Shown: positions 1 through 7,240 of the stretch, one piece after another | How the letters are laid out: every line of letters starts with the position of its first letter | Numbering within the stretch: position 1 is the first letter of the stretch | NCBI GenBank assembly: GCA_902764915.1 | Contig: CACWXY010000028.1 | Location: 1-45,628 of the forward strand | Direction: 5' to 3' | Length of the DNA: 45,628 bases | DNA from: an uncultured Eubacteriales bacterium | GTDB taxonomy: Bacteria; Bacillota; Clostridia; Christensenellales; Aristaeellaceae | Position numbers and translations under genes: made by a program | Notes under the pieces: generated by a model | What the model saw: only the letters and a program-made list of their open reading frames with translations | The model's database searches: none | What the model was told of the DNA's origin: nothing

Positions 1-24
1 AGCGGATGTTTCGATGCCCATGAC

Positions 25-65
25 AAACCGCCACCCATCTCTATTCAAGATGGATGGCGGTTTTG
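25..65. terminator. Intrinsic terminator, probably bidirectional
   Basis: A 16-bp inverted repeat (AAACCGCCACCCATCT pairing with AGATGGATGGCGGTTT, one G-T pair) encloses a short loop and is flanked by A-rich and T-rich ends on both strands. It probably ends a gene lying mostly left of the window: one plus-strand frame has a TGA at 21-23, just before the stem. That gene cannot be identified from so few bases. Confidence 0.75.
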
Positions 66-504
66 GTCTGCGTCAGGCAGAACATTTCTTCTGATTTGTG
101 TTTCGCCGCAGGTGACTGACTCGAAAACGGCCTCCCCTGTGCCGCAGTCATCATGATGGAAGAGCCTATGCCTGATACACATACCGACAGTCGCTGAGTT
201 ATCTTCAAACCCCGCAAAGCACTTTTCATCATCCATCCAGCCTTGCCCAATTATAAAGGGTATACAGCATGCCAGAGATAATGTCCTGTCATGCTGCCAT
301 AGTTTTCAGCCGGTTGTCACGGTGCGGCAGAGGTACACAGGATGTGAGACATCCTGCACCGGTAGAGAGGTTTCAGCGCGGATGCGACAGGCAAACACAT
401 TCGCACAGTCATACAATACCCTGCACGGCATGTTTTCCATGTTCTGTTTACGACTCACTTTTGAGCACCGAATCGGAAGACACCTCTAAATTCCCGAACT
501 TTCT
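66..504. other. Gene-poor stretch
   Basis: No convincing gene is seen. A 63-codon minus-strand frame (45-236) runs into the terminator stem, has no clear ribosome binding site and resembles no family I recognise, so it is not called. No tRNA-like cloverleaf or RNA gene was recognised. Confidence 0.5.
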
Positions 505-870
505 TTTAAGACTTATGAATATTATTCGTATATTTACGTGTGGATTGTTGTGGAAATCTTGTGGAAACTGTGGAAAACAAGCCTGCTAGTTCTCCACATG
601 CTGTGTAATTTCTGTGGATAAACGATTCAAAGTTACTGCTGTTTCCCACATGTTCCCATGGATATAGGGGATAATTTTGAAATGCATCACCAGACTTCGG
701 TCCGTATGTGGATAACCATTCTCTTTTTACGCTGCTATTTAGGGTTTTCCGCATGTGGAATGTGAATAACCCTCGTCCTTTCTAAAATGTTCGCTTTCTA
801 TTCTGCTCTTTTCACCGTTACATCCGCGCTCTATGGGGACAGCTATGGAAACTTATCCACCAGGTGCCGG
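505..870. other. DnaA-box cluster / candidate oriC
   Basis: Two exact DnaA boxes (TGTGGATAA) lie at 613-621 and 707-715. Near-matches occur at 539-547 (TGTGGATTG), 549-557 (TGTGGAAAT), 560-568 (TGTGGAAAC), 569-577 (TGTGGAAAA), 590-598 (TTCTCCACA), 642-650 (TTTCCCACA), 761-769 (TGTGAATAA) and 853-861 (TTATCCACC). An AT-rich stretch at about 508-537 borders the array and could serve as an unwinding element. There is no gene here, as expected for an origin. Against a true origin, dnaA, dnaN or rpmH is not visible, and most genes to the right are on the minus strand, which would be head-on to a fork leaving this site. A DnaA-titration or DnaA-regulated locus is the alternative. Confidence 0.5.
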
Positions 871-1286
871 CTGAATGCCCCAGCCGAAGGGAGCGCTTTC
901 GCAGTTCACGGTGATTCAGTCGGATGCAAAGAGTGTTCAAACAGTGCGCATTCTGTGTCTTCCGGATCTTTCTATTCGGAGGCTGGCCTCTCCTGCGTAA
1001 CCGGCGAAAGTTTCCCGGATCGCAGACAGAATCCAGGAAAATCAGGTCAAATGGTGATCAATCTGGAAAGCAGCTGCACGGATACTTTTCAGGAAGCATT
1101 CCCTCGTCATAGAAATCATGATGCCTGCCAGCCGTTCATCATATGCACTGTCATAAGAGTACGCCGGTTCCCTGTGGCATTGCAGATCCCACAGCAGCTG
1201 CATGGAATGGAAGAGAAACGTGCAGTATCATCCACGGTGAAGAAGCCGCATCTCTCCATTGCCTGCCATGAACGATATACATGCAT
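871..1286. other. Intergenic stretch without recognised features
   Basis: The only long plus-strand frame (from 787) runs through the terminator at 1292-1329 and continues antisense to the esterase gene. I see no domain, ribosome binding site or RNA structure that supports a gene here. Confidence 0.4.
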
Positions 1287-1330
1287 CACAAAACAGGAGA
1301 AGCGACGTAATCATGTCGTTTCTCCTGTTC
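1287..1330 (-). terminator. Terminator of the T7-like/esterase operon
   Basis: A 15-bp stem (AACAGGAGAAGCGAC pairing with GTCGTTTCTCCTGTT, one G-T pair) surrounds an 8-nt loop. Read on the minus strand it is followed by TTTTG. It lies about 110 nt past the TAA of the esterase frame, so it is the likely end of the whole minus-strand cluster. Confidence 0.85.
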
Positions 1331-1437
1331 ATGCCAGTGATATCTTTGCAGACGCTGTATCCCCTGCGGCGGTTTTTCAGTTACCTGCCCTATCCCATCA
1401 TGGTCAGTTTATACGAAAAGCTCCGCAACGCAGTATA

Positions 1438-3204
1438 TTACTGAGCATCATACATCGTATAGTCCATATACATCTGCATGATATGATGCTGATCATTATA
1501 GAAACTGTCGGAGAGTATTCGCTCGGCCATTCGATTGAGAAGAACTGCCCAGTCTGCTCTTCCAAAATACATTTCCGCATCATTCCACAATGTGGCAGGA
1601 ATTTCCCCTTCTTCCTGACAGCTAATCCGTCTGTACTTTCCATCCTGGAACATAAACGTCAGATTCTTTCCGTGAAGTGTCAGTTCAGAATAATCCCATC
1701 CCTCTTCGCCGTAGGGCCACGGCTTGGGGCGATGCACTTTCACATTCAGTCTGCTGGACAGTTCCTGAAACGTCATCCCCAGCAGACTGGGATCGACAAT
1801 CATTAGTCCGCTGTTTCGCCAGTAGATCAGTCTTTCCGGATCTGTCACAGAATAGTCTGCATGGCGCTCCCTTACGGATTCCACTTCAATGCTCCGATGT
1901 TTTTTATCAAAGCGAAGATCTATTTCCGTCGTATAAACGAGATTTGGATCGCCCTTTTCCCGAAGCGTAGTCTCCATAATCTGTCTTGACACAAAGGGAT
2001 TCACCTGGATTTTTGCCCCACACAGATCAATCGTCACATCCGCAAACACATCCATCATCTGCGGGTTGAGGAGAATCTTGAGAGTGCCTTGCTTGATTGT
2101 GCACTCCGAAATGGTAATTGTATTGTTCTCTCTGCTGTAGGAAGCCACGATGTTTTCATCCGAAAGAAAGCCGTCCCGGTCCAGCCAGTAGAAACTCTGC
2201 GACGGACGCAGTCCAGCGCTTATAGCCGTTTCCCACACCACTTTTTCCGGAAAAGGATCTCTTGTAAACTGCGGAAGCCATTTTCCTTCCTCGGTTACTG
2301 CAAGAGTTGTCCTGTACTTTTCCCCATTGAGCCATTTCTGCACATTTTCGCCGGTTATGACCCGGTGTTTGTCGCCCACCATGTTATCCCACTGATTGTG
2401 GTTACTGTCCACATGAATGTAAGTATCATGAAGATATCCGCCATATTTGTCCGAAAGCGTTTGCAGAAGAGCATCATAGCGGGCCAGAATCCGGTTCCGG
2501 TCAAAATCGTTATCCTATTCTCCTACCTGAAGGCAGATCGGAAGATTCCGCATGTTCCGGATCCGCATGGATTGCGGTGTACCCGCGCACATGACAACTG
2601 CGGCAAAACGATCCGGCATGCAGGGGGATATGCTATACACGCCGTTTCCGCCGGAAGAAAAGCCGTACAGGTATATACGGTTTGGATTTGCATGATAAAA
2701 CGCAATGGCATCCTCTATGATGCGGTCATAAAACAGAAAGGATTCCGGACGATAATGCTCATCATAGTGGGAAATCAGCGATTTCGTGGCAACATAGAGT
2801 CCTGGTTCCTGCTGATAGCGGCAGTAATCCTTCATGATCTCATACTGTTCTCTCTGCACCTTCGCATCGATAATCCCGCCGCCATGAAGAATCAGGTACA
2901 GAGGATACCCGTTCTTTTCCGGATGTCCCACCTGATGCATATACAATTCCATGCTGACTCCCTGGATTGTAATCTTACCCCGGCTCAGTTCCCATTTTCG
3001 ATCCTCGATTTCCTTTACATAGGTATCCCACATTTCTTCGGACGCCTTTGCTATGGCCTTGTTTGTCTTAAAATCGCTGACTCTGGAAATGTGCTCCCCG
3101 GAAATTACATCAATCTGCCAGCGCCGATAGCTTTCCGCAGATGCCGTTAAGAAAACAAGCAGAAAAACCGCACACAACAGAATCCCATACTTTACATGTT
3201 TCAT
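1438..3204 (-). pseudogene. Secreted alpha/beta-hydrolase esterase interrupted by in-frame TAG
   Basis: One reading frame of 589 codons contains a TAG at codon 230 (2515-2517). A signal peptide (about residues 1-23) is followed by an alpha/beta-hydrolase of the esterase/PHB-depolymerase type. The oxyanion-hole HGGG is at 107-110 and the GFSSGG nucleophile elbow at 181-186 (Ser183). Directly after the TAG, in the same frame, comes DNDFDRNR, which fits the usual acidic-residue segment, and then DSNHNQWDN with the probable catalytic His269. The TAG therefore falls between the nucleophile and the rest of the triad. A 229-aa product would be incomplete, while the following 358 codons stay open to TAA. 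Residues after about 290 form an unrecognised C-terminal region. The start overlaps the upstream gene by ATGA, so it is the last gene of the operon. It could be a recent pseudogene, a sequencing error, or a case of amber readthrough; from one sequence these cannot be separated. Confidence 0.8.
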
Positions 3205-5147
3205 TTTGCGTAATACTTATAATTATTCTTTTTACAGAAGCGTTCCGCATAGCTGCCTTTCACCACAGTATATGCTACCTCGTATTCAAAAGAAGTTGTA
3301 TCAATATATGTTATACTGGCGGGAATGCTCACCTTCGTAAGCGGGCAGTCACTGAAAGCCATAGCACCGATATAAGTCAGACGGTTCGGCAGGTCCACAC
3401 TTCTTAATCCGCTTTTGTAAAAAGTCCAATCTTCAATGCGAGTGAGCCCTTCGGGAAATGTTACCCATGTCAAATTACTGCAAAACTCAAAAGCGCCTTT
3501 TCCTAAACTTCTCAGCGAATTCGGTAAAAAAATGTAGGAAAGCTTACTGCAGTGTGAAAAAGCGCTCTCCCCAATTATCTCCAGTCCTTCCGTTAAATAA
3601 ATGCTTTCTATGCTGCAGCGCCCAAATGCATGTTCACCAATGGACTTCACAGCATTTCCCATAAAAAACTCTCTTAAGCTTGTACATTCACAGCATAAGA
3701 AATCACTGATTTCGGTTATACTCTCCGGAAGCGTTAATTTTTCAAGGCTGGTACATCCGCTAAATGCACCGTCATATATTTTCTGAATAGATTGAGGCAG
3801 ACGAATTTCCCTCATTTTTTCACAAAATGCAAATGCCCAAGAACCTATGCTTTTCACTTGATTTGGAATATTGATCTTTGTCAATGCTGTACAGCTATTA
3901 AATGCAGCTTCGCCAATTTCGGTTATACTGTCCGGCAGTACTATTTCACTGATGCCTGAGCAGCTTGCAAAAGTATTCTTTCCAATACTCGTTACCTGGT
4001 GTCCATCGATCGTTTCAGGAACGGTAAGCATGCCTTTTTTGTTTTTTTCATAAAACGATGTGATCTGGATCGTTCCATCCGAAAGAATGGTATATCCATA
4101 TACGCTGCTGGTTGCTTTCGGTGTCGGGGTTGCCGTCCGCTTCGGTGTAGGTGTATTGGTCTTTCGAGGAGTTGGCGTAGGTGTCGCCGTCTTCTTGGGT
4201 GTCGGCGTAGGTGTACTCTTGACAAAGGCCGGAACCGTTATAATAGTTCCCTTTGTCTCCAATTGGCCACTGCACGCTGTTACCTTCAGTTCGCATTGTT
4301 TGGCATATAATACATCGTCCCGCAGAACAGCCCAATCATTTCTGGTTGACAGCAGCAATTTCCATTGTTCCCGACGACTGCTGCGTCCGTATACCTTATA
4401 TGTTTCTGCATGGGCTGCTTTCTTCCATTTGGCCTCTACCTTCCTCTCACCTTGCCGGATGGCTTCCAGATTGGTCACATCATTGAGCATATCCTTGGCA
4501 GAAGTCGGTGCATAGCCAATCTGTTTCTCAATCGCCGCAGCCAGGCTCTCGCTGTCCCGATACTTTCCAAGCTTACGGAGCATTATATAAGCAGACGCAT
4601 ATGCCCCCTGCTTCATAAGATTGTTCGCTTCCGTGTACTGTGCATCATACGTTCTCTCTACCAGCGCATTATACCGCAATGAAGCATCATAAAAGTCCAG
4701 GCAGGCGTAATAAGCTTCCGCTGCTGCTTCTATCCTGCCTTCATGCTCCAGTTGCCTGGCTTCCGCATACTTTGCCAGCGTACTTGCGCTTCCCAGACTT
4801 GATCCCTTCAGGCTGTCCTGCAGATAAGCTGCAAACTCTGCGTTGTTTTGGAGCATTGTCAACCGATTGTCCAGCCAGAAATCATATTCTTCTTCGGCCA
4901 GGTGAATAAGCACATCCACATAGTAGCCCAGAAACCGGCTTTCCTCATACCCGCCCAGCTGCTGAAACGTGTCCTGAATTCCATACAGTCTCCCTGCGTC
5001 ATTTTCAGATTCTTCCAAATAAGTCTCCAGTTCCTGTACGGCTCCCTGATACAACTCTTCCTTTTCAAGACTCGTCAGTGCAAAGGCTGGTACAGCGACT
5101 GTAAGCGCAAGAATGACAGCTATAATCCATATGCATTTGCGGTTCAT
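3201..5147 (-). CDS. Secreted TPR and BspA-type leucine-rich-repeat protein
   Basis: The 648-aa product has a signal peptide (1-23). An alpha-helical region with TPR-like repeats covers about 30-215 and an Fn3-like segment about 230-310. A Thr/Pro/Lys linker rich in TPTPK units follows, then about nine BspA/LRR_5-type repeats (about 355-625) with the recurring pattern of I-x-IP-x-S/V-x-x-IG-x-x-AF-x-x-C. The end, VVKGSYAERFCKKNNY, is typical of the capping segment in such proteins. LRR_5 domains usually bind proteins or cell-surface ligands outside the cell. The ribosome binding site GGAGG lies 9 nt before ATG. The gene shares TPR architecture with two other secreted products of the cluster and is coupled by ATGA to the esterase. 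Its function in the cluster is not known; ligand binding or envelope scaffolding is inferred. Confidence 0.85.
   Translation of the reverse strand: MNRKCIWIIAVILALTVAVPAFALTSLEKEELYQGAVQELETYLEESENDAGRLYGIQDTFQQLGGYEESRFLGYYVDVLIHLAEEEYDFWLDNRLTMLQNNAEFAAYLQDSLKGSSLGSASTLAKYAEARQLEHEGRIEAAAEAYYACLDFYDASLRYNALVERTYDAQYTEANNLMKQGAYASAYIMLRKLGKYRDSESLAAAIEKQIGYAPTSAKDMLNDVTNLEAIRQGERKVEAKWKKAAHAETYKVYGRSSRREQWKLLLSTRNDWAVLRDDVLYAKQCELKVTACSGQLETKGTIITVPAFVKSTPTPTPKKTATPTPTPRKTNTPTPKRTATPTPKATSSVYGYTILSDGTIQITSFYEKNKKGMLTVPETIDGHQVTSIGKNTFASCSGISEIVLPDSITEIGEAAFNSCTALTKINIPNQVKSIGSWAFAFCEKMREIRLPQSIQKIYDGAFSGCTSLEKLTLPESITEISDFLCCECTSLREFFMGNAVKSIGEHAFGRCSIESIYLTEGLEIIGESAFSHCSKLSYIFLPNSLRSLGKGAFEFCSNLTWVTFPEGLTRIEDWTFYKSGLRSVDLPNRLTYIGAMAFSDCPLTKVSIPASITYIDTTSFEYEVAYTVVKGSYAERFCKKNNYKYYAK
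4116..4217 (-). repeat. Low-complexity TPTPK-coding repeat
   Basis: Degenerate tandem units read on the minus strand as Thr-Pro-Thr-Pro-Lys/Arg, forming the linker between the Fn3-like and LRR parts of the surrounding gene. On the plus strand they appear as recurring GGTGTNGGNGT units. Such linkers normally span cell-wall polymers or are glycosylated. The length may vary between strains by slippage. Confidence 0.8.
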
Positions 5148-5205
5148 GATTCCATGCCTCCGTCCGGCTTCATAAGTTTCTCAATTCGTTTTTTATCAGC
5201 ATGCC

Positions 5206-5898
5206 TTATTTCACTACTGCAAAGGGCAGAGAAAAAGCCTGCCTGTCTTCGATCCGCAGCACAAGTCTGTATGTCCCTGGCTCCCATTTTTCATTATCGG
5301 CATTCATATACAGAACGCCTCGATCCGGGAACGGCTCCAGGCTGTATGATACAGTGCTCACCACTTCACCGCCGTTTTTTTCCAGGCGGATCTCTTCTGG
5401 TACCGGTCCACTTACCTCGCTGTCCTGGGAAAACGACAGCGCCGCAACCAGAATGTGGTTTTTCAATGCCTGCAGCGAAACCGCTTCTGTATCAACCAGA
5501 GGAACAACCGCAGCGAACTCCGTATCCTGCTTGGCTCTGGCAAAAACTTCATCCAGAAATACCGTACTGTTATCTGCTTTTTCCAGGCGCGAGCGGGTTA
5601 CCAGCCTGACCGTGCAGTCCTGGACAGAAAAACCATTCTCGGTATAGAGTGAAACCGCATTGTTCGGTTCTTTCCGGCTCAAAAGCCGTACGCCCACGAA
5701 TACCAGCAGTACAGCCGCGCATACCATTCCAAGACGTAACCATATTCCTGTCTTCTTTTTTTCGGATGGTTCCGATACATCAGAAGACGCCGGTTCCGAC
5801 ATGGGCGCAGTTCCGGTCTCTGTTTTGCCTGTTTCCAGATCCGAAGGCCGCACAAATCCGCCATAGCGTGACGACTGATCCTTATCCTGTTCCGTCAT
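5206..5898 (-). CDS. Single-pass membrane protein of the T7-like cluster
   Basis: This 230-aa protein has a cytoplasmic, charged, low-complexity N-terminus (1-50; many Ser, Glu, Pro). One transmembrane helix (about 51-73) is followed by an extracytoplasmic domain of about 155 residues rich in beta strands. The topology (short inside, one helix, ordered outside) is superficially that of T7SS components such as EssB/YukC. However, the N-terminus is too short for the EssB pseudokinase domain and I see no sequence match. The ribosome binding site GGGAG precedes ATG by 8 nt, and the gene begins 18 nt after the TPR/Fn3-like gene. No family was recognised. A structural envelope role is inferred from position only. 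Confidence 0.75.
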   Translation of the reverse strand: MTEQDKDQSSRYGGFVRPSDLETGKTETGTAPMSEPASSDVSEPSEKKKTGIWLRLGMVCAAVLLVFVGVRLLSRKEPNNAVSLYTENGFSVQDCTVRLVTRSRLEKADNSTVFLDEVFARAKQDTEFAAVVPLVDTEAVSLQALKNHILVAALSFSQDSEVSGPVPEEIRLEKNGGEVVSTVSYSLEPFPDRGVLYMNADNEKWEPGTYRLVLRIEDRQAFSLPFAVVK

Positions 5899-5916
5899 GG
5901 TTCGTTCTCCCTGTTC

Positions 5917-7233
5917 TTATTCTATCTGGAATGTCGCGCTTCCGAATTTCTGGTTCTGTACATAGACTTCGACGGCATAGTTTCCTTGCGGCAGTCCGCC
6001 CCAGTCTGCCATCAGCTGATCCAATACCCCCTGCACATCCAGGCAGAACATGGGATACCGAAGACTGCCCGGCACCGCCACTTCACATTCATCCGACCGA
6101 TACACACCGGTCTGGGGGCCCCGCAGCACCACATATACAGACAGTGTCAGATCCTCTTTGTTCTTATTTTCCAGTGTCAGTACAGCATACAGTGCATGGC
6201 GGTCAAACACTGCTTCCGAATACCTGCTTTCCTCCGGCGTATAGACCAGCTGTTCCCGGTACTGATTGTAAATGTCAGCTGCGTCCATTCGCTCCAGTGC
6301 ACTGCGTCGGATCGCCGCGATATCAAAGCCACTTCTTCGTGCTGCGGCGGACTGATACCGTGCCACAGAAGGTGCCATTGCCTCTGTCGTAGCCGAAACC
6401 GAGCGCTTATCCGCATCGCTGACCTTTACTGTATAGATCGTGCTTGGAATCAGAGGTGCTACCGTATAGGTTGTCGCATCCGTCCGCACTGTCGTTTCTG
6501 TCTTTTCACTGCCGGTATTCCAGGAGAGCAGATAGGTATGCCCTTCCTCATTGTCTGTCCATTCGATCTTCAGGGCATCACCCTGTACCGTCGCCTGAAC
6601 GCGCATTTCTCTCGCAGCATCCCGCAGCCACGCCTCAATCTCTTTTCCATATGCCACAGCATCCCGGTAATTGCCCATGCCCCGGAACACAGCCAGCAGT
6701 CGCTGTACAGCATCCACATCATTTTCTTCCTGTGCCTTATGTAAGGCGTCCACAGTGCTCTCGTACTGCACCTTTTTCTGTTCTTCCTGTACCTTATTCG
6801 AACACGCTGAGAGGCGGGAAAGCAGGTCAATCCCCTTCAGGTTCGCGCAGGCCAGATAATAGGAAATTGCATCCTCATACGCCCCGCTCTCCTCTGCAAG
6901 CCGGCCCATTACATAGCTTCCATAGGCCTCGCTGTCCCTGAAATCCTTCACGGATGCAAAAAGCAGAAACGCTTCATCCCACGCCTCGCGCTCCACCGCG
7001 TCCAGAGCCTGCATATAGCGATAGTACTTTTCCGCATCCAGATGTCCGACCAGCCCCGGATGACTTTCATAGATCTCCATGGCCTCATCATAATCCCCAT
7101 AGAGAAACGCTTCTTCCATGGCATAGTACTCATCATCAAGATTAGTCCCGACAGTCACCGTTGTTTCGGCATTGGCACTCCCGATGAAAAGGCATAGACA
7201 TACCCATGCAAGAATCATCCGTTTCACGGTCAT
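5917..7233 (-). CDS. Secreted TPR protein with Fn3-like domain
   Basis: The start is placed at ATG 7233 (MTVKRMILAW), just after GGGGGA and 7 nt past the previous stop; a GTG two codons further is also possible. The 438-aa product has a signal peptide (about 1-22). A TPR-like helical region (about 25-200) includes repeated motifs of the form GDYDEAMEIY and AYEDAISYY. A fibronectin-III-like beta domain (about 215-290) follows, then a C-terminal beta-rich domain (about 335-438). TPR and Fn3-like domains are protein-protein interaction modules. The product probably sits outside the membrane as an anchor or assembly factor for the secretion cluster. It shares domain layout with the TPR/LRR protein downstream and the TPR/SH3-like protein upstream, suggesting a common ancestor. 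No catalytic motif is seen. Confidence 0.8.
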   Translation of the reverse strand: MTVKRMILAWVCLCLFIGSANAETTVTVGTNLDDEYYAMEEAFLYGDYDEAMEIYESHPGLVGHLDAEKYYRYMQALDAVEREAWDEAFLLFASVKDFRDSEAYGSYVMGRLAEESGAYEDAISYYLACANLKGIDLLSRLSACSNKVQEEQKKVQYESTVDALHKAQEENDVDAVQRLLAVFRGMGNYRDAVAYGKEIEAWLRDAAREMRVQATVQGDALKIEWTDNEEGHTYLLSWNTGSEKTETTVRTDATTYTVAPLIPSTIYTVKVSDADKRSVSATTEAMAPSVARYQSAAARRSGFDIAAIRRSALERMDAADIYNQYREQLVYTPEESRYSEAVFDRHALYAVLTLENKNKEDLTLSVYVVLRGPQTGVYRSDECEVAVPGSLRYPMFCLDVQGVLDQLMADWGGLPQGNYAVEVYVQNQKFGSATFQIE

Positions 7234-7240
7234 TCCCCCT

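Noticed and set aside
45..236. 63-codon minus-strand frame near the left edge
   Set aside because: It has no ribosome binding site and its last codons lie in the terminator stem; kept only as a remote small-protein possibility.
787..1806. 339-codon plus-strand frame
   Set aside because: It has no ribosome binding site, runs through the terminator hairpin at 1292-1329 and continues antisense to the esterase; no domain is visible.
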